A stretch of 64,000 nt of DNA from Micromonospora saelicesensis (lineage in GTDB: Bacteria > Actinomycetota > Actinomycetes > Mycobacteriales > Micromonosporaceae), in NCBI RefSeq assembly GCF_900091575.1, contig NZ_FMCR01000004.1, forward strand, positions 310,001-374,000, in the 5' to 3' direction. This document shows positions 40,513 through 48,229 of the stretch, piece by piece; position 1 is the stretch's first letter; the number at the start of each line of letters is the position of its first letter. Position numbers and translations under genes: made by a program. Under the pieces are notes generated by a model. The model was not told where the DNA came from, ran no database searches, and saw only the letters and a program-made list of their open reading frames with translations.

Positions 40513-41781
40513 GTGTCCGTCACTCTCGTCCCCTCGCTGCCCAGCCTGCCCACCGTGCCGTCGGCGCCGTCCGCGCCGCTCGACGTCCTCGGGGTGCCCG
40601 GCGAGATCAACCTGGACTACGCGGCCAGTGCGCCGTGCGCCCGGGCCGCCGCCGACGCGGTGGCCGAGCTGCTGCCCTGGTACGCCAGCGTGCATCGCGG
40701 AGCGGGAGCGCTGTCGCGGCGCTGCACCCTCGCGTACGAGCAGGCCCGGCAGACGATCGGCGACTTCTTCGGCGCTCGCGCCGACGATCATGTGATCTTC
40801 ACCCGCAACACCACCGACGCGCTCAACCTGCTGGCGCGGGCCGTGCCGGCCGGCACCACGGTGGTCACGAACGCCTCCGAACACCACGCCAACCTGTTGC
40901 CCTGGCCGCGCGGGTCGGTGCGGCTGCCGGTGCCCAGCGACCCCGACGGGGCGGTACGCGATCTCGCCGCCGCCCTCACCGAGCTGCGCCGGGGCAGCAG
41001 CCCGGCGTTGCCGGTGCTGGTCGCGGTGACCGGTGCGAGCAACGTGACCGGTGAGCGGTGGCCGGTCGCCGAACTGGCACGGGTGGCGCACCGGCACGGT
41101 GCCCGGATCGTGCTCGACGCCGCGCAGCTCGCCCCGCACGCCCCGGTCGACCTGCTCGCGCTCGACGTCGACTACCTGGCCGTGTCCGGCCACAAGCTGT
41201 ACGCGCCGTTCGGCGCGGGCGTGCTGATCGGTCGGGCCGACTGGCTGGACGCCGCCCCGCCCTACCTGGCCGGCGGTGGGGCCACCAGCCACGTCGGGCC
41301 GGCCACCCACGACGTGACCTGGGCGACCGGCCCGGCCCGACACGAGGGCGGCACCCCGAACCTGCTCGGAGCGGTCGCGCTGGCGGCGGTGTGCAAGGCG
41401 CTCGACGAGGCGGACCAGGGCACGCTGGCCGCCCACGAGCAGGCCCTGCTGACCCGGCTACGGACCGGCCTCGCCGCCCTGCCGCACGTCGTCGAGCTGC
41501 GCACCTTCGGCCCGGACGCGCCCCGGGTCGGCATCGTCTCGTTCGTGGTCGCCGGCTGGGACTCCACCGAGGTGGCCACGCGGCTGGCCGCCGAGCACCA
41601 CATCGGCGTACGGGACGGGTTGTTCTGCGCCCACCCGCTGGCCCGGCGTCTGCTCGGCGAGGCGGCGGCGCGTACCGGCCGGCGGGACCTGCCGCCCACC
41701 GCGCTGCGTGCCAGCATCGGGCTGGGCAGCACGGCCGCTCAGGTGGACCGGCTGCTCGCGGCGCTGGCCGAGCTGGGCTGA
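40513..41781 (+). CDS. Class V aminotransferase-fold PLP protein (cysteine desulfurase-like)
   Basis: The 422-residue fold-type I PLP protein has the family start INLDYAASAPC, GARADDHVIFTRNTTDALNLLAR, and the PLP Lys in YLAVSGHKLYAPFGAGVLIG. It resembles NifS/CsdA-like or EgtE/isopenicillin-N-epimerase-like proteins. Its expression behind a SAM-IV riboswitch points to sulfur or methionine metabolism, but the reaction is not known. GTG 40513 has GGAGG 7 bp upstream; an ATG at 40423 lies inside the aptamer and is not a likely start. Confidence 0.82.
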   Translation: MSVTLVPSLPSLPTVPSAPSAPLDVLGVPGEINLDYAASAPCARAAADAVAELLPWYASVHRGAGALSRRCTLAYEQARQTIGDFFGARADDHVIFTRNTTDALNLLARAVPAGTTVVTNASEHHANLLPWPRGSVRLPVPSDPDGAVRDLAAALTELRRGSSPALPVLVAVTGASNVTGERWPVAELARVAHRHGARIVLDAAQLAPHAPVDLLALDVDYLAVSGHKLYAPFGAGVLIGRADWLDAAPPYLAGGGATSHVGPATHDVTWATGPARHEGGTPNLLGAVALAAVCKALDEADQGTLAAHEQALLTRLRTGLAALPHVVELRTFGPDAPRVGIVSFVVAGWDSTEVATRLAAEHHIGVRDGLFCAHPLARRLLGEAAARTGRRDLPPTALRASIGLGSTAAQVDRLLAALAELG

Positions 41782-41804
41782 GGCCCGCCCGACGGTGGCC
41801 CCGC

Positions 41805-43070
41805 TCAGCCGACCGGCGGGGCGGTGGGTGGCTTCGGTGTCTCGCCGGGCTCGACGGGCTCACCGACCGGGCGCTCCTGCTCCCCGAAGGCGGTGCGGAT
41901 CCACCGGTTCGCCTCCTCCTGCTCGATCCCGGAGGCGACCAGCAGGTCGCTCGCGGTGGTGCGGATCTGGGCGATCACCACGCTGCCGGAGAAGCCCACC
42001 CCGGCGCCGTACGCCCGGCCGGCCTCGCTGACCGCCCGCAGCGACCGCTCCCGGGCCTTCTCCGGCTCCTCACCGGCGGCGAACTCGTGTTTGAGCAGCC
42101 GGACCGACTCGGCGAGGTGGCCGATCGCGTCCGGCATCGGATCGGGCACCGGTTCCTCGTCCTCGACCAGCGTGACGGACCGGCGGATCAGCGTGCCGCT
42201 GTTGCGCATCGCCCGGTCGATCGGGTCGGCCGCCTCGGCGTAGTGGGTCAGTTCGTCGCGGCGGTGCCACCGGGCCGGGGAGAGGGTGGCGGTCTCCTTC
42301 GCCCCCTCGATGGCCTCGCCCAACGTGGCCAACTCCTCCTTGTTGTTGCGCAGCCTCTCCAGTGCGCCCTGGATGGCGGCGCGGTCCCGGTTGCGCAGCC
42401 CGTCGGCGGTGGCGTCGAGTTGGGCGGCGAGCAGGTCCAGGGCGGGGCGGGCCGCCCGGTTGATCACTCGGAGCGGGTTCAGTGGTAGCAGCACCGCCGT
42501 GACCAGCAGCGCGATCCCACCGCCGAGGAACGCGTCGACGAAGCGGGGGATCTCCAGGTTCTGGGTCGACGGGCTCAGCGTCACGATCAGCACCGCCGTG
42601 GCCGCCGCCTGGATGACGATGGCCACGCTCGCCCCGGCGAAGATGGTGAGCAGGATCGCCACCGTGACCACCAGGCCGAGCTGCCACGCCCCGGTGCCGA
42701 GCAGGTAGATCAGGAGGTCGCCGACGGCCACCCCGACCCCCACCCCGACGATCAACTCGACGGTCCGGCGGAACCGCTGACCGACCGACGCGGCCAGGGT
42801 GCCGACCGCGGAGATCGGCGCGAAGACCGGTTGCGGGTTGCCGAGCACCTTGTGCGAGATCAGGTACGCGAGCCCGGCGGCCAACCCGGCCTGCACGGCG
42901 AGTCCGCCGGCCATCCGTACCCGGTGCAGCCGATCGTGCAGGGTGGCCCGGCCACGGTGGCGCAGCTGTTCGGTGGCCTCGGCGATCCGCGCGCCGTCGA
43001 TGTCCACCAAACCGTTGCGCAGCGCGGTACGTCGCACCATCGGAGGTCGCTTGTCCCGGGCCACGGCCAT
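41805..43070 (-). CDS. FUSC family / aromatic acid exporter-like membrane protein
   Basis: The 421-residue protein has an N-terminal membrane part with about six helices (about residues 55-205, e.g. MAGGLAVQAGLAAGLAYLI, VELIVGVGVGVAVGDLLIYLL, IPRFVDAFLGGGIALLVTAVLLPLNP) and a helical cytoplasmic C-terminus ending in a Pro-rich tail. It fits the FUSC/ArAE superfamily of small-molecule exporters. The substrate is unknown. Convergent with the PLP gene; start is ATG 43070. Confidence 0.78.
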   Translation of the reverse strand: MAVARDKRPPMVRRTALRNGLVDIDGARIAEATEQLRHRGRATLHDRLHRVRMAGGLAVQAGLAAGLAYLISHKVLGNPQPVFAPISAVGTLAASVGQRFRRTVELIVGVGVGVAVGDLLIYLLGTGAWQLGLVVTVAILLTIFAGASVAIVIQAAATAVLIVTLSPSTQNLEIPRFVDAFLGGGIALLVTAVLLPLNPLRVINRAARPALDLLAAQLDATADGLRNRDRAAIQGALERLRNNKEELATLGEAIEGAKETATLSPARWHRRDELTHYAEAADPIDRAMRNSGTLIRRSVTLVEDEEPVPDPMPDAIGHLAESVRLLKHEFAAGEEPEKARERSLRAVSEAGRAYGAGVGFSGSVVIAQIRTTASDLLVASGIEQEEANRWIRTAFGEQERPVGEPVEPGETPKPPTAPPVG

Positions 43071-43128
43071 GGGCGCGACTACCCGTGGTGGGCCCGCGCA
43101 ACCCTCCCTTCCCGCGCGTCACCGGCCG

Positions 43129-43803
43129 ATGCGGCAGACTCGGGCGGTGGTTGATCTGTTGGACCGGTGGCGGGCGGCGGCCCGGGGTGCCGGCGCGAGG
43201 CCCGACCCGGATACGACCAGGGCCGGGGAGCAGGTGATCGCCCGGTGGCGGGAGCCGCACCGGCACTACCACACGGTGGCCCACCTGACGGCGGTGCTCG
43301 ATGTGGTGGACCAGCACGCCGATCTGGCCGCCCGGGCCGACGCGGTCCGGCTGGCGGCCTGGTTCCACGACGTGGTCTACGACCCCCGGGCCGCCGGCGA
43401 CGCCAACGAACGGGACAGCGCCGCGCTGGCCGAGAGCGTGCTCACCGGGCTCGGGGTGCCGGCGCCCACGGTGGCCGAGGTGCGCCGGCTGGTGCTGCTC
43501 ACCGCCGGGCACACTGTGGCACCGGGAGACCGGGACGGCGCGCTGCTGTGCGACGCGGACCTGGCCGTGCTGGCCGCGCCGCCGGCCAACTACGAGCGTT
43601 ACGCGGCGGCGATCCGCCGGGAGTACGCCCACGTGCCGGAGCCGGCCTTCCGGGCCGGGCGGGCCGCCGTGTTGACCGGTCTGCTGGCGCTGCCGGCGCT
43701 GTTCCGACTGCCACCGCTGGCGAGCCGGTGGGAAGAGCCCGCGCGGGACAATGTGCGCCGCGAGCTGGCCGCCCTCACCGGGAAGCCGGAGAACGCGGGT
43801 TGA
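43129..43803 (+). CDS. HD-superfamily metal-dependent phosphohydrolase-like protein
   Basis: The 224-residue helical protein has an HD-like metal site: RHYHTVAHL, LAAWFHDVVYD (the HD pair) and LLCDADLAVL. These match the N-terminal 'predicted metal-dependent HD hydrolase' family (e.g. the YjhB-like group). The substrate is unknown. ATG 43129 is used; GTG 43147 is an in-frame alternative. The 3' end overlaps the convergent DUF4031 gene by 29 bp. Confidence 0.75.
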   Translation: MRQTRAVVDLLDRWRAAARGAGARPDPDTTRAGEQVIARWREPHRHYHTVAHLTAVLDVVDQHADLAARADAVRLAAWFHDVVYDPRAAGDANERDSAALAESVLTGLGVPAPTVAEVRRLVLLTAGHTVAPGDRDGALLCDADLAVLAAPPANYERYAAAIRREYAHVPEPAFRAGRAAVLTGLLALPALFRLPPLASRWEEPARDNVRRELAALTGKPENAG

Positions 43804-44059
43804 CCAGGTGCTTCGGCCGACGCAGGTCGGCGGCGCGGAGCAACCGGACCAGTTCCCGGCTCGGCACCACCTGGGCACCGAGCCACACCGCCGCCGCGAA
43901 CCGTTCGGCCGGAATGTCGTAGTGGTCCCGGTCGAAGCCGCGCCGGGGCGCGCCGAGCGCCTCGGCGAAGGCGTGCAGTTCGGCGTACGAAACGTCGCTG
44001 ATCAGGTGCGACCAGAGCCGACCGCGCCACGGCCAGGCCGGCCGGTCCAGGTAGAGCAT
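43775..44059 (-). CDS. DUF4031 family protein
   Basis: The 94-residue protein fits DUF4031: MLYLDRPAWPWRGRLWSHLISD at the N-terminus and FDRDHYDIPAERFAAAVWLGAQVV in the middle. Members are small, with conserved Trp/His residues, and often sit near HD-like genes. The function is unknown. ATG 44059 is used; a TTG further upstream (44068) adds only three residues. It overlaps the HD gene tail-to-tail. Confidence 0.75.
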   Translation of the reverse strand: MLYLDRPAWPWRGRLWSHLISDVSYAELHAFAEALGAPRRGFDRDHYDIPAERFAAAVWLGAQVVPSRELVRLLRAADLRRPKHLVNPRSPASR

Positions 44060-44127
44060 GGTGCCCAAGTTATCCCGCCCAGTCGATCATGTTGATGATC
44101 GCCGGTCGGCGACCTAGCCTCGGCTGC

Positions 44128-45528
44128 ATGGCCCCCACCGCGCTCCTCGACGACCTGCGCGCCGCGCTCGGTGACGACGCCGTGCTCACCGACCCGGACC
44201 TGCTGCGCATGCACCAGCGCGACGAGGCCGACCTGTGCGCCGCCGGCGTCCCGCTGGTGGTGACCCGCCCGCGCGACACCGGGCAGGTGGTCGCCGTGAT
44301 TCAGGCGGCGGCGCGGCACGGCGTACCGGTGGTGCCGCAGGGCGCGCGGACCGGGCTGGCCGGCGCGGCGAACGCGGTGGACGGCGCGGTGGTGCTCAGC
44401 ACCGTCGCGATGACCGAGATCCGGGAGATCGACCCGGTGAGCCGGATCGCGGTGGTCCAGCCGGGGGTGGTCAACGCGGCCCTGGCCAGGGCGGTGGCCA
44501 GGCAGGGCCTCTGGTACCCGCCGGACCCCGGCTCCTGGGAGTCGTCCACCATCGGCGGCAACGTGGCCACCAACGCCGGCGGCATGTGCTGTGTGAAGTA
44601 CGGAGTGACCACCGAGTACGTGCTCGGCCTGGAGGTGGTGCTCGCCTCGGGTGAGGTGCTGCGCACCGGCCGGCGTACGGCCAAGGGGGTGGCCGGCTAC
44701 GACCTGACCCGGCTGTTCGTCGGTTCGGAGGGCACCCTCGGCGTGATCACCGAGGTGACCGTGGCGCTGCGGCCCGCTCCGGCCGAGTCGCTGACCCTGG
44801 TGGCGGTCTTCGGATCCACCGCCACGGCCGGCGCAGCGGTGGCCGAGATCGCGGCTCGCGGGCTCACCCCCAGCCTGCTGGAGTTGCTGGACCAGACCCA
44901 CCTGCGGGCGATCGAGGCGTACCAGCCGATGGGGTTGCGGACCGACGCGCAGGCCCTGTTGCTGGCCGCCGCCGACACCGGCTCCCGAGCGGCGGACGAC
45001 CTGGCCGTGCTGGCCGAGGTGTGCGAGGCCGTCGGCGCCGACGAGGTCTACGCGGCCACCGACGCGGTGGAAGCGGCGGCGCTGCTCCAGGCTCGCCGGC
45101 TGGCCCACCCGGCCATGGAGAAGTTCGCGGCGGACGCCTACCCGGGCGGCAACGGCGGTCTAGTGATCGACGATGTGGCGGTGCCCCGTGGCGCGCTCGC
45201 CGCGCTTCTCGACGGGGTCGCCCGGATCGCGGCCGAGTGCGAGGTGCCGATCGGCGTGGTGGGGCACGCCGGGGACGGCAACATGCACCCGAACATCGTT
45301 GTCGACCGGGCCGACCCGGCGAGCGTGGAGCGGGGCCGGCGGGCCTTCGACGAGATCATGCGGCTCGGCCTGGACCTGGGCGGCACGTGCACCGGCGAGC
45401 ACGGGGTGGGGCTGCTCAAGCGGGACTGGCTGGCCCGGGAGATCGGGCCGGTCGGTGTGCGGGTGCACCAGGCGATCAAGTCGGCGCTCGACCCGGCCGG
45501 CCTGCTCAACCCGGGCAAGGTGCTCTGA
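44128..45528 (+). CDS. FAD-binding oxidoreductase, GlcD/D-lactate dehydrogenase-like
   Basis: The 466-residue PCMH-type flavoprotein has the FAD loop VPQGARTGLAGAANAV, GGNVATNAGGMCCVKYG and FVGSEGTLGVITEV, and the C-terminal VGHAGDGNMHPN metal/substrate motif plus TCTGEHGVGLLK. It oxidises a 2-hydroxy acid such as glycolate or D-lactate. A single-subunit form is suggested because no glcE/glcF follows. ATG 44128 is the start. It stands alone between DUF4031 and a lipoprotein gene. Confidence 0.88.
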   Translation: MAPTALLDDLRAALGDDAVLTDPDLLRMHQRDEADLCAAGVPLVVTRPRDTGQVVAVIQAAARHGVPVVPQGARTGLAGAANAVDGAVVLSTVAMTEIREIDPVSRIAVVQPGVVNAALARAVARQGLWYPPDPGSWESSTIGGNVATNAGGMCCVKYGVTTEYVLGLEVVLASGEVLRTGRRTAKGVAGYDLTRLFVGSEGTLGVITEVTVALRPAPAESLTLVAVFGSTATAGAAVAEIAARGLTPSLLELLDQTHLRAIEAYQPMGLRTDAQALLLAAADTGSRAADDLAVLAEVCEAVGADEVYAATDAVEAAALLQARRLAHPAMEKFAADAYPGGNGGLVIDDVAVPRGALAALLDGVARIAAECEVPIGVVGHAGDGNMHPNIVVDRADPASVERGRRAFDEIMRLGLDLGGTCTGEHGVGLLKRDWLAREIGPVGVRVHQAIKSALDPAGLLNPGKVL

Positions 45529-45538
45529 CCGGCTGCGG

Positions 45539-46075
45539 TCAGCCCTTGACCTCGGCCGGGGTCGCCTGGGTGAGCAGCAGCAGGATCTCCCCGGCGACCG
45601 GCGTGAGCTCCTCACCCGGGCAGTCCTGCGAGGTGATCAGCCCGGCCGAGGTGATGAGGCTGGACGTCAGCGCGTCGATGCAGGTTGTCCGGTACCGCCG
45701 GGCCTGATCGGTCTCGTCGGCCAGCCCCGGGTTGGCGAGCAGCACCTGGAGCCGTTCGGTCAGCTCCGGTGCGAGGGCGCCCCGGGAGGTCACGCCGTCG
45801 CCGGCGCAGTCGACGCACTGCCACGCGCCGTTCCGCTCGACGCTCAGGGTGCGCATCGGCCCGTCTTCGCCGAGCCGCTGGAGCAGGCTGACCTGACCGG
45901 CGGCGACAGTGGTGGGGATCTCCAGCTGCGAACTGCCACCCGCCGTGCCGGCGGTCGGTTGCGCCACCGGGGTGCGCGGCTTGTCTCCGTCGAAGAGGGA
46001 GCACCCGGTCAGGGCGCCGACGAGCACGACAGCGAGCAGGGGTAAGAGCAGACGAGGGCGCGCGCGGGGTAGCAC
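45539..46075 (-). CDS. Putative lipoprotein of unknown function
   Basis: The 178-residue protein has a basic N-terminus, a hydrophobic helix and a lipobox LTGCS, so it is predicted to be a lipoprotein. The mature part has three Cys (CVDC and a later TTCIDALTSS/DCPGEE), which could form disulfides, and no known domain. GTG 46075 is the likely start. The 88 bp to glpD on the same strand contain several short palindromes. Confidence 0.65.
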   Translation of the reverse strand: MLPRARPRLLLPLLAVVLVGALTGCSLFDGDKPRTPVAQPTAGTAGGSSQLEIPTTVAAGQVSLLQRLGEDGPMRTLSVERNGAWQCVDCAGDGVTSRGALAPELTERLQVLLANPGLADETDQARRYRTTCIDALTSSLITSAGLITSQDCPGEELTPVAGEILLLLTQATPAEVKG

Positions 46076-46163
46076 GCGCGGAAACCTACCCCACCGTAGG
46101 TAGCGTTCGAAACCACCATCCGGGTCGGTATCGATGGTTACCCATCGGTAACGTCGCAATTCG

Positions 46164-47993
46164 TCATCGAGCGGACGAGCGCAGCTCCGCCTGATCGTCG
46201 TCACCCCGGTCGGCCGCGTAACCCCGGACGTCCGGAGCACCGAGGCGGGCCGCGTCCGCCGCCGCGTCGTCCGGCATCAACTGGGACTGCCGCTCCGCCT
46301 CCACCCGGGCCCGGTAGTGCTCGACCTCGCGTGCCCGGGTGGCCGCGTCCCAACCGAGCACCGCGCCCATCAACTCGGCGGTGTGCTCCGCCGACTCCAG
46401 CCCCCGGTGGCTGGTCTCGAACGAGATCCGGGTCCGCCGGGTCAGCACGTCCTCCAAATGCAGCGCACCCTCGGCCCGCGCCGCGTAAGCGACCTCCGCC
46501 GCCAGATACTCCGGAGCACCAGCCAGCGGGGACGCCAGCAGTGGATCGGCGTCGACCAACGCCAGCAGGTCCAGGGTGAGGGTGCCGTACCGCTCCAGCA
46601 GGTGCTCCACCACGCCCACCGGCACGCCGTGCCGGCGCGCCAGGTCGGCCCGGTCCCGCCACATGGCCGGGTACCCGTCGGCACCGAGCAGCGGCAGGTC
46701 GGCGGTGCGCGACGAGCGGGCCCCGCCGAGCCGGCGAGCGGCCCGGTCGACCACGTCGGACGCCATCACCCGGTACGTCGTGTACTTGCCGCCGGCGACC
46801 AGCAGCAGCCCGAGCATCGGCTCGAAGACCGCGTGCTCCCGGGAGAGCTTCGAGGTCGAGTCGGCCTCGCCGGCCAGCAGCGGCCGCAGCCCGGCGTACA
46901 CCCCCTCGATGTCGGCGGTGGTCAGCGGCCGGTCCAGCACTGTGTTGACCTGCTGGAGGAGGTAGTCGATGTCGCGGGCCGAGGCGGCCGGGTGGGAACG
47001 GTCCAGCCGCCAGTCGGTGTCCGTGGTGCCGATGATCCAGTGCCCGCCCCACGGGATGACGAAGAGCACCGAACTCGCCGTACGCAGGATGAGGCCTGTC
47101 TCGCCGGTGATCGCCGAGCGGGGCACCACCAGGTGCACCCCCTTGGAGGCGCGCACCCGGACGCCGGGCCGCAGGCCAACGTCGTTGAGCATCCGGGACA
47201 TGTCGTCGCTCCACACGCCGGTGGCGGCGATGACGGTGCGGGCCTGTACCTCGAACTCCGCGTCCGGCGAGCCCGGCGGCGCCTCCAGGTCCCGGACGCG
47301 GACACCGGTCACCTCGCGCGCCTGCCGGATCAACCCGACGGCGCGGGCACTGCTCACCACCGTGGCGCCGAGGCTGGCCGCGGTGCGGGCCAGGGTGACC
47401 ACCAGCCGGGCGTCGTCGACCTGCCCGTCGTAGTAGCGGATCGCCCCGGCCAGCGCGTCGGCCCGCAGACTCGGGAAGATCCGCCGGGCGCCCTCCCGGG
47501 TCAGGTGACGGTGCAGGGGCATGCCCCGGCCGCCGCCGAAGATCCCGGCGAAGGCGTCGTACGCGGCCACGCCGGCTCCGTAGTACGAGCGGCGGAAGAC
47601 CCGGGCCGGCAGGTCCCGCAGGCCCCGCCCGGCCGGCAGCGGCACCATGATCGGCACCGGGCGTACCAGGTGCGGCGCGAGCCGGGTGGCCAGCAGGCCG
47701 CGCTCGGTGAGCGCCTCGTGGACCAGGTGGAACTCCAACTGCTCCAGGTAGCGCAGGCCACCGTGGATGAGTTTGCTGGACCGGCTGGAGGTCCCGGCGG
47801 CAAGGTCACGCGCCTCGACCAGCGCCACCTTCAGGCCACGGGACGCCGCGTCCAGGGCGGCACCGGCTCCGGTCACCCCGCCCCCGATGACCAGCACGTC
47901 GAAGCGCTCGGCACGCAGTCGACGCAGGTCGGACGCACGGCGGACCGGTGAGAGCTGACCGGCGACGGATCGGGAGATATTGGGGTCGCGCAC
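46164..47993 (-). CDS. glpD: Glycerol-3-phosphate dehydrogenase, FAD-dependent
   Basis: The 609-residue protein has the FAD dinucleotide motif VLVIGGGVTGAGAALDAASRG, the GlpD motif SSRSSKLIHGGLRYL, GHWIIGTTDTDW and the C-terminal DAO_C domain (AAEVAYAARAEGALHLEDVLTRRTRI). It oxidises glycerol-3-phosphate to DHAP at the membrane. GTG 47993 (MRDPNISRSVAGQLSP) is the best start; ATG further upstream is possible. The 22 bp palindrome at 48110-48158 lies upstream. Confidence 0.9.
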   Translation of the reverse strand: MRDPNISRSVAGQLSPVRRASDLRRLRAERFDVLVIGGGVTGAGAALDAASRGLKVALVEARDLAAGTSSRSSKLIHGGLRYLEQLEFHLVHEALTERGLLATRLAPHLVRPVPIMVPLPAGRGLRDLPARVFRRSYYGAGVAAYDAFAGIFGGGRGMPLHRHLTREGARRIFPSLRADALAGAIRYYDGQVDDARLVVTLARTAASLGATVVSSARAVGLIRQAREVTGVRVRDLEAPPGSPDAEFEVQARTVIAATGVWSDDMSRMLNDVGLRPGVRVRASKGVHLVVPRSAITGETGLILRTASSVLFVIPWGGHWIIGTTDTDWRLDRSHPAASARDIDYLLQQVNTVLDRPLTTADIEGVYAGLRPLLAGEADSTSKLSREHAVFEPMLGLLLVAGGKYTTYRVMASDVVDRAARRLGGARSSRTADLPLLGADGYPAMWRDRADLARRHGVPVGVVEHLLERYGTLTLDLLALVDADPLLASPLAGAPEYLAAEVAYAARAEGALHLEDVLTRRTRISFETSHRGLESAEHTAELMGAVLGWDAATRAREVEHYRARVEAERQSQLMPDDAAADAARLGAPDVRGYAADRGDDDQAELRSSAR

Positions 47994-48109
47994 CCGTCCA
48001 CCGTAACCGTCGAGCCACCGTGTCGACATTCGCCGCACGCTCCGCACCGCGCCCAGCTGCTCCGAAGCGCACGACAGGTCCCGCCACCCGATCGAGGCCG
48101 GCCGATCGG

Positions 48110-48158
48110 AGATCTTGGACAGTTTCCGTCATCGCCTGACGGAAACTGTCCAAGATCT
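48110..48158. repeat. 49 bp perfect palindrome upstream of glpD
   Basis: The arms (48110-48131 and 48137-48158) are a perfect 22 bp inverted repeat around a 5 bp loop; they contain GATCTTGGACAGTTTCCGTCA. It sits between the divergent glpD (start 47993) and subtilisin (start 48230) genes. It has no T-run. It may be an operator or a dispersed palindromic repeat. Different from the 6.2/28.7 kb pair. Confidence 0.75.
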
Positions 48159-48229
48159 GCACGGTTCTTCGAAGCCCCGGAACCCGACGGTCGGGTCGAA
48201 ACCCTTCGTCGTAGTCGTAAGGTTCTCGG

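Noticed and set aside
46076..46163. Short palindromes (CCTAC...GTAGG, GTTACC...GGTAAC) between the lipoprotein gene and glpD
   Set aside because: Arms of only 5-6 bp in an 88 bp gap can occur by chance; no clear promoter, operator or terminator could be argued.
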